Shown: in pieces, positions 25,014-33,500 of the stretch
How the letters are laid out: each line of letters opens with the position of its first letter
How positions within the stretch are numbered: position 1 is the first letter of the stretch
NCBI GenBank assembly: GCA_030536145.1
Contig: JAUNQN010000001.1
Location: forward strand, 1 to 64,000
Length of the DNA: 64,000 bases
Direction: 5' to 3'
DNA from: Akkermansia sp.
GTDB lineage: Bacteria; Verrucomicrobiota; Verrucomicrobiia; Verrucomicrobiales; Akkermansiaceae
Notes under the pieces: generated by a model
The model's input: the letters and a program-made list of their open reading frames with translations, nothing else
The model's database searches: none
Told to the model about the DNA's origin: nothing
Position numbers and translations under genes: made by a program

Positions 25014-26291
25014 ATGATAGAAGGAATTCGGATTCAGAATTACCGCGCGCTCAAGGACATCCGCCTTGGGCGGCTGTGGCAGGAGCAGGACAAGGAGCCC
25101 CTTACCCCCCTGACTGTCGTCATCGGGAAAAACGGAGCCGGAAAGAGCTCTCTTTTTGATGCGTTCGGCTTCTTGTCGGACTGCGTGAAGCATGGCGTGG
25201 AGGAAGCCTGCGACATGAACGGGCGCGGCGGGTTTGAACGGCTCTGCTCCAAGGGGTGCGACGGCCCCCTGAAATTCGAAATCTATTACAGGCAGGCCCA
25301 AAAGGAGCGGCCCATAACATACGAACTGCACATAGGACTCAGCAAAAACGGCCGGCCCATCGTCTTGTACGAGCGCTTGCGGCAACGCCGCAAGGGCCAG
25401 ACGCACGGCAGGCCTTTCTCCTTCCTGATCCTGAACAAGGGTACCGGCATGGCATGGAGCGGGGAGGAGCACGGCAAGGATATCCGGGATGATGGCGACC
25501 TTATCGACGAGAAGGGACTGAAAGACCTGTTCCATGAAGCGCAAAAGGAAAGCGACTCCACGGAGTGGGTGGAGTTGGAGGATTCCTCCCGCCTGGGCAT
25601 TGCCACCCTGGGAGCCTTGCGCCAGCACCCGCGCATATCCCGTTTCCGCAGGTTCATTGAGAACTGGTACCTGAGCTATTTCTCCCCCAATGCAGCACGA
25701 AGCCTGCCCTTGGCCGGTCCCCAGCGCCACTTGGACAAGCAGGGGGAAAACTTGGGCAACGTGGTGCAGTACATGCAGAGGGAGCACCCGGACATCCTGC
25801 AGAAGGCACTGGGAGAAATAGCCGACAAAATTCCCGGCATCTGCAACATTGACACCGAGGTGACACAGGACCGCCGGCTGCTGTTGCGCTTTCATGCAGA
25901 AGGGTTTGACACCCCCTTCTACGCACAGCAGATGTCGGACGGCACATTGAAGATATTCACCTATCTTCTCCTCCTTGCATCACCATCCCCCTCCCCGTTC
26001 ATCTGCATAGAGGAGCCGGAAAACGGCCTGTACCCCAAACTGTTGCAGGCCCTTGCCAACGAGCTCCGCTACTACGCAGCTGCCAAGAAAAACGGCTCCC
26101 AGGTGTTTGTCACCACGCACCAGCCGTTTTTCGTGAACAGCCTGCTGCCGGAGGAAGTCTGGGTTCTCGAAAAACAAAAAGACGGGTTCTCGACAATCCG
26201 CCGGGCATCGGAAGACCAACTCGTTGTCAACCTGGTGGAGCAGGAGCTGCCGCTGGGCAACTTGTGGATTGCGGACTACCTGGACGAATAA
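25014..26291 (+). CDS. AAA family ATPase of a two-gene defence-like pair
   Basis: 425 residues of the ABC-like AAA_21/OLD-type ATPases. N-terminal RIQNYRALKDIRLG, Walker A VIGKNGAGKSS (36-46), signature-like QMSDGTLKIFTYLLLL, Walker B FICIEEPENGLYP (Glu333/Glu334), and H-loop FVTTHQPFF. The middle region is lineage-specific. The partner gene 22 bases downstream is TOPRIM-like. ATPase plus TOPRIM is the logic of PARIS (AriA/AriB), AbiL and OLD-class anti-phage systems. By eye the pair uses more TTG leucine and ATA codons than its neighbours, and it has a true Shine-Dalgarno, both suggesting transfer. Phage defence is inference. Confidence 0.8.
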   Translation: MIEGIRIQNYRALKDIRLGRLWQEQDKEPLTPLTVVIGKNGAGKSSLFDAFGFLSDCVKHGVEEACDMNGRGGFERLCSKGCDGPLKFEIYYRQAQKERPITYELHIGLSKNGRPIVLYERLRQRRKGQTHGRPFSFLILNKGTGMAWSGEEHGKDIRDDGDLIDEKGLKDLFHEAQKESDSTEWVELEDSSRLGIATLGALRQHPRISRFRRFIENWYLSYFSPNAARSLPLAGPQRHLDKQGENLGNVVQYMQREHPDILQKALGEIADKIPGICNIDTEVTQDRRLLLRFHAEGFDTPFYAQQMSDGTLKIFTYLLLLASPSPSPFICIEEPENGLYPKLLQALANELRYYAAAKKNGSQVFVTTHQPFFVNSLLPEEVWVLEKQKDGFSTIRRASEDQLVVNLVEQELPLGNLWIADYLDE

Positions 26292-26313
26292 CCTCCCCCA
26301 CCCCAGCCGCAGT

Positions 26314-26985
26314 ATGCACCATTTCATCCTGCTCACGGAAGACATCTCCGGCAAGAAGATGCTGGATATACTACTGCCCAAATTGCTGCCCGGCGGGAGC
26401 GGCGCAACCTATGAGGTCAAGGCATACAAGGGAGTCGGCAACATACCGCCGAAAGGCAAGGCCGACCCCGGGACAATTCGGGCCCGCCAGCTGCTCAACA
26501 ACCTGGAACGCCTCCTGCGCGGATACGGCAAGACCTTCTCCTCCATACAGGAGGACTACCATGTGATGATTGTGGTTGTCTGCGACTTGGACAAGAGGGA
26601 CAAGGCCGGGTTCCTGGGTGAGCTGAATGCCATCCTTGCCGCCTGCAATCCGGCTCCCGCCACGCGCTTCTGCCTGGCCATAGAAGAGGGCGAGGCCTGG
26701 CTGCTTGGGGACATACCGGCTATCATCAAGGCGTATCCCGGCTGCAACAGGCAAATCCTGGCAGAGTACGTCAACGATTCCATTTGCGGCACATGGGAAC
26801 TCCTAGCCGATGCGCTTCACAAGAACGGCGCAGCCGCCCTGAAAAAGGATGGATTTGCCGCCGTGGGCAAGGCCAAGTCGGAATGGGCGGAACAGATTTC
26901 ACCCCACATGGATGTGGTGGCCAACAAATCCCCGAGCTTCTGCCATTTCAGGGATACGCTCAGGGAATGCCTGCAAGGGGCCTGA
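26314..26985 (+). CDS. TOPRIM-like (DUF4276-type) partner of the AAA ATPase
   Basis: 223 residues. The order of acidic motifs fits a TOPRIM fold: Glu9 in ILLTED, DxD at 91-93 in VVVCDLDKRD, and LAIEEGEAWLLGD (124-133), the last typical of DUF4276 proteins. In ATPase-TOPRIM systems this subunit is the nuclease effector released by the ATPase. Begins 22 bases after the ATPase stop and ends at a strong bidirectional terminator, so the pair is a self-contained unit. Confidence 0.75.
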   Translation: MHHFILLTEDISGKKMLDILLPKLLPGGSGATYEVKAYKGVGNIPPKGKADPGTIRARQLLNNLERLLRGYGKTFSSIQEDYHVMIVVVCDLDKRDKAGFLGELNAILAACNPAPATRFCLAIEEGEAWLLGDIPAIIKAYPGCNRQILAEYVNDSICGTWELLADALHKNGAAALKKDGFAAVGKAKSEWAEQISPHMDVVANKSPSFCHFRDTLRECLQGA

Positions 26986-26994
26986 GCCATCGGC

Positions 26995-27028
26995 AAAAAG
27001 GCGCACCCTGTACGGGGTGCGCCTTTTT
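26995..27028. terminator. bidirectional terminator
   Basis: AAAAAGGCGCACCC and GGGTGCGCCTTTTT form a nine-base GC stem with A- and T-runs on either side. Serves the TOPRIM gene (+) and menC (-). Confidence 0.9.
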
Positions 27029-27047
27029 GGTGGTATGGATGCGGGGC

Positions 27048-27992
27048 TTAGAGCTGCTTCCAGGGCTGTTCTGCCAGGAGCTTGTCGAAGCCGAGGCCGG
27101 TACCTGCGGGGGGAATGAACTCCGGGGTCACATCCATGCCCAGCTCCTCAGAGAAGGGATTGGGGCGGTAGACCTGCTGGGTGGTCAGGCCGCAGAGGGG
27201 AATCTCCGCCTCCGGCTTGCCGGTGTAGTAGGCGGCGGCGTTGTAGGCGGCCCAGCACTGGCCCAGGGGGTGGTCCATGTTGGAGGTAAAGACGGGCATG
27301 CCGCTGTTGCTGTGGTGGCGTGCGGGCTTCACCAGGCGCATCATGGGCTTGCTGGTGCGCTGGGGGATGGTGCCCTCGCCGGGCAGCGGCATATCATAGC
27401 CCAGGGGCATGCCGGCATCCTGCAGGCGCTGCCAGGCGGTCACGTCGTAGTAGCAGGGGTCCTCGATGAAGTCGATGCGCTCCTTCATGGCATCGCTGAG
27501 CATGTCCCAGAACTTCAGGGCGTCCTCCGGGGAAAGGGTGCAGTTGAAATCCACGCGCCATTTCCAGTCCGGCACCATGGAGGCCAGGTTCACCAGGCGC
27601 TCCACGGTGGCGTTCAGCTTGGGAATCACCTTGATCTTGCCCACGCGGAAACCGCGCTGGTTCAGGTTGTACACCTGGGAGGGGGTGGCGCTCACGGTGA
27701 GCGTGGCGTGGCTGCGGGGCACGGTCAGGCCCTCGAAGAGGCTGCGGCCCTCTGCGCGGGCCTTGGCATCCAGCTCCATGCACTTCAGGGCGCGCTCGCC
27801 CAGGCGCATGGGATTGCCCTCTCGCAGGGCATCCAGCTCATACTCCAGGGGGGCATCCCCCAGCTCCGGCCAGCACTGCAGGCAGGCATAGCCGCCATCA
27901 TCGCTGCGCAGCAGGACACCATCACGCGGCTGGGCGGCAGAACGTGCGCTCAGTGCGCCGACAGGATACAAGGTATACGGCACGTATTGCAT
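27048..27992 (-). CDS. menC: o-succinylbenzoate synthase-like enolase-superfamily enzyme
   Basis: 314 residues. The enolase-superfamily catalytic set is visible: Lys119 and Lys121 in GKIKV, metal ligands Asp148 (WRVDFN), Glu177 (IDFIEDP) and Asp200 (GYDMP), and a second lysine Lys215 (RTSKPMM). This order is that of OSBS, which dehydrates SHCHC in menaquinone synthesis. Other superfamily activities (for example N-acylamino acid racemase) cannot be excluded, and no other men gene is nearby. The ATG at 27992 follows a TTTAAT-type -10 box and AGGGGG. Confidence 0.75.
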   Translation of the reverse strand: MQYVPYTLYPVGALSARSAAQPRDGVLLRSDDGGYACLQCWPELGDAPLEYELDALREGNPMRLGERALKCMELDAKARAEGRSLFEGLTVPRSHATLTVSATPSQVYNLNQRGFRVGKIKVIPKLNATVERLVNLASMVPDWKWRVDFNCTLSPEDALKFWDMLSDAMKERIDFIEDPCYYDVTAWQRLQDAGMPLGYDMPLPGEGTIPQRTSKPMMRLVKPARHHSNSGMPVFTSNMDHPLGQCWAAYNAAAYYTGKPEAEIPLCGLTTQQVYRPNPFSEELGMDVTPEFIPPAGTGLGFDKLLAEQPWKQL

Positions 27993-28045
27993 GCCCCCTA
28001 TTAAACCACACAAAGCCGTTTTGTCACGTTCAAACTGCGGCTGAA

Positions 28046-28768
28046 TCAGCGCAGGGCGGGCTTCATTCTGTCATGAACGGGGAAACCCCACAGGGTGAAC
28101 GGCCCCTCCCCCGGCAGGAAATAGTGCCACCACTCCTTGTCATAGCCGCGCATACCCGCCGCCGCCATGGCATCATGCAGCAGGCGGCGGTTGGCGCGCT
28201 GCTGCGGGGTGACCAGCGGGGAATCCAGCGCAGAGGAGGCATCCAGCAGGTCGTGCCGCCCGCCCATGTCCACCTCCCGCCCGGTATCCAGGCGGTACAG
28301 GGTAACATCCACGGCTATGCACATGGAGTGCTCCGACATGGTGCCTATGTACCGCTGCGCGTATATCTGGCGCTTGGTCAGGTTGGGGTAGAACTGCGCC
28401 TTCATGGCATCGTCCGCCGTCTTGGACCAGTCGTAGAAATCCCGCATGGCGGAGGTGGGGCGGTACGCATCCCACACCAGCAGGCCGTATCCCAGCTTCG
28501 CCAATTCGCGGGCGGCGCGGGCCAGGGCCTCTGCGGCGGGGCGGCCCAGGATGGCGCGCTTGCCCTCGTACCCGCGGATGGGGCGGCCCACAAAATTGTC
28601 GCACCCGGCGTATTTCAGCTCCGTGCGCAGGTGGGGCACCAGGGTATCCGCATAGCACAGGCCGTCCGGCAGGCGGTCCAGCGGGGCATCCGGCCCCTCA
28701 AGCACCTTCTCCCCCGCACACCCGGCCAGCGCCAAAGCAGCCGCCGCTATCATGAGATTCCGCAACAT
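28046..28768 (-). CDS. VanX-like D-Ala-D-Ala dipeptidase lipoprotein
   Basis: 240 residues with a lipoprotein signal peptide (lipobox LAGC, Cys16). M15D family residues are present: Arg102 (WDAYRPTS), zinc ligands His146 and Asp153 (SEHSMCIAVD), catalytic Glu211 and ligand His214 (EWWHY). The usual Gly in SxHxxGxAxD is Cys149. Expected to hydrolyse D-Ala-D-Ala from wall turnover in the periplasm; no vanH/vanA partners are present, so recycling rather than glycopeptide resistance. Confidence 0.88.
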   Translation of the reverse strand: MLRNLMIAAAALALAGCAGEKVLEGPDAPLDRLPDGLCYADTLVPHLRTELKYAGCDNFVGRPIRGYEGKRAILGRPAAEALARAARELAKLGYGLLVWDAYRPTSAMRDFYDWSKTADDAMKAQFYPNLTKRQIYAQRYIGTMSEHSMCIAVDVTLYRLDTGREVDMGGRHDLLDASSALDSPLVTPQQRANRRLLHDAMAAAGMRGYDKEWWHYFLPGEGPFTLWGFPVHDRMKPALR

Positions 28769-28774
28769 GCCAAG

Positions 28775-28802
28775 AATCTACACCTGCGGCGGCGGCTTGT
28801 AA
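28775..28802 (-). promoter_or_regulatory. promoter of the dipeptidase gene, leaderless type
   Basis: On the minus strand TTACAA, 16 bases, TAGATT, six bases to the ATG. Confidence 0.55.
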
Positions 28803-28818
28803 ATGCCAAAGAGCGTTC

Positions 28819-29313
28819 CTACCCCTTGCGGCGGGTGGCGCAGCCGCACAGGCAGCACTTGCCCTGCATCCCGGGCCTGAACAGCAGGCGGTCCAGCCCC
28901 AGCCGCCCGCCGCCCGTGCACACCAGCGCGGCAAAGCAGAGCAGGTAGAGCAGCACCAGCTCATGCAGCGCCGGGGCGGATGCCATGTCCTGCGTGAAGA
29001 GAATCACGCAGAAATTGATGCCCAGCACCAGGGCGGCAGCACGGGTCATGAACCCCGCCATCACCGCCAGGCTGCAAAAAAACTCTGCAAACACGCACAG
29101 CACCAGGGAAAAGGTGGGCCCCAGGCCCAGCGGGTCCATCCAATCCCCGCCGCGGCCGGCCGCCAGCTCCAGCAGCTTGGGGTAGCCGTGTACCAGCACC
29201 ATGCCGCCCAGCCCCACGCGCAGCAGCAGCAGCCCTATGTGGCGGGCGCACTTGCACATGCAGACAGGCTGCCGCCCCCCGCCCATCGTTTGGTTTTCTA
29301 CATTCTGTTCCAT
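28819..29313 (-). CDS. DoxX family membrane protein
   Basis: 164 residues, four hydrophobic segments. DoxX hallmarks are LLLLRVGLGGMVLVHGYPKL, AEFFCSLAVMAGFMTRAAALVLGINF and a final LDRLLFRPG. Unusual are Cys-rich ends (VCMCKCARH near the N terminus, KCCLCGCATRRKG at the C terminus), possible metal or redox sites. Start is uncertain: Met1 at 29313 or Met10. It lies 54 bases downstream of the methyltransferase gene on the same strand. Confidence 0.8.
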   Translation of the reverse strand: MEQNVENQTMGGGRQPVCMCKCARHIGLLLLRVGLGGMVLVHGYPKLLELAAGRGGDWMDPLGLGPTFSLVLCVFAEFFCSLAVMAGFMTRAAALVLGINFCVILFTQDMASAPALHELVLLYLLCFAALVCTGGGRLGLDRLLFRPGMQGKCCLCGCATRRKG

Positions 29314-29367
29314 ACGGCACAGACACCCCGGCGGGCGCCGGGGTTGGGAAACAGGTGGGGTCCCCCT

Positions 29368-30477
29368 TCAATGTTTTTCCAGCAGGTAGAGGTATTCCAC
29401 CACGCGGAGGCTGCGTGAGCGGAGGTTGCGGCTGCCGCGGAAGGCGGCATAATCCGTGGCAAACACCTGCACGGGGCCGAAATCCCCCAAGAGCTTCACC
29501 ATAGCATCATGGGGAACAAAGCCCTCCGAATTGTAGGAGAGCAGGACAAAGCGCGCGGGGAGCGCCTGCACCAGGTGGCGCAGGGTTTCCTGCACGCGGG
29601 GGCGGCTGTTGTACGCGGAGCGGTTCCAGCCCTGCAGGATGCCGGATACGGGGGAAACGGGAGCATCCGCGCGCGGGTTCAGGATAAAGTTGAGCATGAA
29701 GTAGTTGGACCCGTACGGGTGCTGGTTGTAGGGCGGGACCACGTAGGCCAGGTCCAGCTCCGGCAGGGTGGCGGCCACGGCGGCGGCATCCCCGCGCAGG
29801 ATATGGCACGGGCAGTCGAACCGGGAGAACACGGGCAGCGGCAGGGCTATGGGAGCCATGATGCGGGAGAGCGCATTCCGCGCGCGCCCGCCAAACTGGC
29901 CGATGCCGCGGGCATTCTTGTAGAACCCCTTGAACACGCCGGAGGTATTGGTGTGCACGGAGGCCTCATACAGCAGGGGTGCCAGGAAAAAGTGCCGCAC
30001 CTGCTCCGGCATCTCCGCCACCAGGCGGCACACGGTGTCGATGTACACGGCATTGGCGCGGGTGTAGAACACGCGCTCCCCGGGGCGGATGCAGGCATCG
30101 TCCTGCGGGGCGTAAAGGGCAGCCACGGGGCCGGGCGCGGCCTGCTCCCCCACCTGCCGCAGCAGGCCTGCATGGCGCTCCGGCAGATTGGCGGCGGCCA
30201 CCTCTGCGCTGTTGGCCAGGTAGCAGCGGTTGATAAGCTCCGCATAGGGCTCCAGGTCGTTCACATACAGCTCCGCCGCCGTGCGCTTGAGATAGCGGGC
30301 GACCACGCCGGAGCCGGAAAAGGCATCATAACAGCGCAGCCGGGTGCGCCCCAGGCGCTGCTGCACCGCCAGCACCCCCTGCCCTATGAAATCCAGCAGC
30401 TGGCGCTTGTTCCCCAGGTAGGTAACAATCTGCTCCTGCAGGTACGCAGGGTTCTCTGTGGCGTCGGCAGGGCGCAT
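29368..30477 (-). CDS. DNA adenine methyltransferase homologue with altered catalytic motif
   Basis: 369 residues of the D12-class/M.FokI-like N6-adenine methyltransferases: IVTYLGNKRQLLDFI, AdoMet motif CYDAFSGSGVVARYLK, NDLEPYAE, and the NQHPYGSNYFMLN block after motif IV. Motif IV itself should read DPPY; here it is VPPY, with Val247 (codon GTC) replacing the catalytic Asp (GAC). One base separates the two codons. The enzyme is probably inactive, or the base is a sequencing error. No restriction endonuclease is adjacent; a large helicase gene diverges from it. Confidence 0.85.
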   Translation of the reverse strand: MRPADATENPAYLQEQIVTYLGNKRQLLDFIGQGVLAVQQRLGRTRLRCYDAFSGSGVVARYLKRTAAELYVNDLEPYAELINRCYLANSAEVAAANLPERHAGLLRQVGEQAAPGPVAALYAPQDDACIRPGERVFYTRANAVYIDTVCRLVAEMPEQVRHFFLAPLLYEASVHTNTSGVFKGFYKNARGIGQFGGRARNALSRIMAPIALPLPVFSRFDCPCHILRGDAAAVAATLPELDLAYVVPPYNQHPYGSNYFMLNFILNPRADAPVSPVSGILQGWNRSAYNSRPRVQETLRHLVQALPARFVLLSYNSEGFVPHDAMVKLLGDFGPVQVFATDYAAFRGSRNLRSRSLRVVEYLYLLEKH

Positions 30478-30483
30478 GGGTAC

Positions 30484-30512
30484 ATTCTAACCTGTTTGCG
30501 GCTGGAAATCAA
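30484..30512 (-). promoter_or_regulatory. promoter of the methyltransferase gene, leaderless type
   Basis: On the minus strand TTGATT, 17 bases, TAGAAT, six bases to the ATG at 30477. Confidence 0.7.
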
Positions 30513-30521
30513 GCTTCTCCC

Positions 30522-30550
30522 TTGACGCGGGGCATCCTGCGTGCTAGATT
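30522..30550 (+). promoter_or_regulatory. promoter of the DUF4011 helicase gene
   Basis: TTGACG, 17 bases, TAGATT. It is back to back with the methyltransferase promoter, ten bases apart. A 26-base gap leads to the ATG at 30577. Confidence 0.7.
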
Positions 30551-30576
30551 TCAGGGGAAACCGTATTCCTTTTGCC

Positions 30577-33500
30577 ATGGCCGTATCTCTCCAGCTTTCC
30601 GCAGCCCCGCACGTATCACTCACCCACCTGAAAAACGGCCGCCCCGTGCTGGGGCAGATAGCCGTAACGCCGGACAGCGTGCTGACCGAAGCACGCCTGC
30701 GCGTGGAATACCGCCCGGATTTCATTTCCCCGGAGACCCTGGAGCTGCCCCGCACCTACAAGGGCGACACCTGCCGCCGCACGCCCGGCGCACCGAAGTT
30801 CGACGAGGCGCGCGTGGCAGCCGTCACCGCCGCGCAGCCGGGTTCTGCCTGCGTGCAGGTGCTGGGAGCCGGCGGCGAGGTGCTGGCGGAGTCCGTGGCG
30901 GAGTTCACCTGGCTGCCCGCACAGGAATGGGGAGGCACGGCGGACTTCCCGGAATCCCTGGCGGCGCACTGCGAGCCGGGCTCCCCCGCCGTGGCCGACT
31001 GGCTGGACAGCCTGAAATGCAAGGGGTTCAACGCCGAGGAAGCACCGGCAGAGGCGGTGGCCAAGCTGCTGGCGGACATGCGGCACAGCCTGTTCGGCGG
31101 CGTGTTCCGCATTGCTCCCGCGCCGGAGGATTGGCAGGGGAGCGGCATCGTGGAGCCCCCGGCCGCCATCCTGCAGGGGCGCGGCGGCTCCGCTCTTGGT
31201 GCCGCGCTGCTCATGGCGGGCGGCCTGGCACGGCTGCGGCTCAGCCCCATGGTCATCCTGCTGCCGGGGCATGTACTGCTGGCCGTGCCCACGCAGGGCG
31301 GGTACAATGCCCAGGGCTGCGTGCGCAGCGCGGCCACCTTCCGCAACATGGCCGCCCTGGGCGGCATGGTGCTGGCAGAGGTATCCGCAGAGGGCGGCGA
31401 CACGCCCCGCCAGGCGCAGGAGCGCGCAGGGCAGCTGCTGGCCGCGCCGGGGGATGACGATGATTTCCTGTGCCTGGACCTGCAGCGCTGCTGGCGGGAG
31501 GGCGGCATACGCCCGAATGCCCACGGCCTGCCGGAGACCCCGGTGCAGTACGCGGATACGCATGATGTGCTGGTGACCGCCCGCCCCCGCACCCGCATGG
31601 AGAACTGGCAGCTCAAGCTGCTGGACCTTTCCCTGCGCAACAACCTGCTGAACAGCCCCATGGACGGCGCACGGCAGATACGCCTGCTGCTGCCGGATAT
31701 GGGCGCACTGGAGGACGCGCTGGCAGACGGCAAGTCCTTCCGCATCACCCCCGCAGGGGAAGGAATCTCCGCCCTGACCAAGGAGGACGGCGCCAAGTAC
31801 GCCGCCATTCCCCTGAATTCCGGCATGAAAGAAAGCCTGCACACGCTTTTCAACTCCCGCAAGCTCATGGCGCTCAAGCCGGAGGGCGAGCTGAAGCGCA
31901 GCCTGCAAACCCTGTACAAGAACGCGCGCACGGAGATGGAGGAAAGCGGTGCCAACACCCTGTACCTGGCCTGCGGATTCCTGAAATGGTACCGCAAGGA
32001 TTCCCCCAAGAAGCCCATCCTGGCCCCCATCCTGCTGCTGCCGGTCACCCTGGTGCGCCCCAGCGTGCGGGACGGCTACACCCTGCGCGGGCTGGACGAG
32101 GAGACACGCGTGAACCTGACGCTGCTGCAATTCCTGAAAACGGAGCACGGCATACGCCTGCCGGAGCTGGAGGGGGACCTGCCCGCAGACGCTTCCGGCG
32201 TGGACGTGGCGGCGGTGTTCAGCGCCATGCGCCGCGGCGTGGCCGGCATGGAGGGCTGGGAGGTGCTGGATGCCTGCTCCCTGGGCTGCTACTCCTTTAC
32301 CAAGTACCTGATGTGGAAGGACCTGGTGGACCGCCAGGAGGACCTGCTGCGCAACCCCGTGGTGAAACAGATTGCCAGCACGGACCGCGGCGCCTTCCCG
32401 GAGCAGGTGCCCTTCCCCCCGCCCGCCACGCTGGATGACACGGACCCGCGCCGGGTGCTCACCCCGCTGTCGTCGGACTCCTCCCAGCTCTCCGCCGTGA
32501 TTGCCGCGGAGAAGGGAAAGAGCTTTGTCCTCATAGGGCCTCCCGGCACGGGCAAGAGCCAGAGTATCACCAACCTGATAGCCCACTGCCTGGGGCATGG
32601 CAAGAGCGTGCTCTTTGTGGCAGAGAAGGCCGCAGCCCTGAACGTGGTGTTCAACCGCCTGAAAAAAATCGGTCTGGGGGATTTCTGCATGCAGCTCCAC
32701 TCCGGCAAGGCCAACAAGAAGGAGGCCCTGGACCAGCTGAAAGCCGCCATGGCCGCCGCCAACACCCCCGTGGACCAGCAGCCCTGGGGGGATACCGTGG
32801 CCGCCATGCAGGAGGTGCGCAATATCCTGAACGACCTGCCCCGCACCTTGGACAAGCCCCTGCAGGACGGCACATCCCTGTATGACGACATCGACATGCT
32901 GGCGGAATACGCCACCATACCGGATATCCGTATCCCGGACCAGGCCGCAGACAGCATGACCCCGGAGCAGCGCCGCGCCCTGCTGGCCTCTGCCCATGAG
33001 CTTTCCCTGCACTTTGCCCTGGTGGCGGATGCCTACCCCGGTGCCGCAGCAGACATGAAATCCACCACCCAGAACTCCCGCTGGGAGGAGCAGCTGGCCG
33101 CCGCGCTCTCCCGCCTGGAGGAGGGGGATGCCGCCTGGGAACAGGCCTTTGCAGAGCTGGCAGCGCGCGTGGGCGGCACGGTGGAGGGAGATGCCGGGGC
33201 CGCCCTGCGCGCGGCGGTCGTACCCGCCCTGCGCAGCCCCGCGCGGGACAACTCCGCCCTGCTGCCCGCCAAGGCCTGGAAGGTGCTGCAAAGCCTGCAT
33301 GACATGCTGCCGCACGCGGAGATGTACCGCCGCCTGCGCAGCAGCCTGAGCCTGCCGTACCCGGAGAGCGCCGCGCAGGATGCGGAGCTGGCAGCACGCC
33401 TGCAGGCATACAAGGAGCGCCGCGGCAGTTTCTGCCTGCTGCGCTGGTGGTCTGATTTCACCACGCGCCGCTACCTGCGCCGCCTGGCTGGATCAGACGG

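Noticed and set aside
28046-28768. glycopeptide resistance (VanX) cluster
   Set aside because: No vanH, vanA, vanR or vanS homologue is nearby; a peptidoglycan-recycling dipeptidase is the simpler reading.
29322-29344. GC hairpin between methylase and DoxX genes as a terminator
   Set aside because: Stem is good, but no T-run follows on the relevant strand, and the genes may be co-transcribed.
30616-33315. 899-residue open frame antisense to the DUF4011 helicase
   Set aside because: High GC third positions keep antisense frames open; composition is His/Gln/Gly-rich nonsense and the sense strand has complete helicase motifs.
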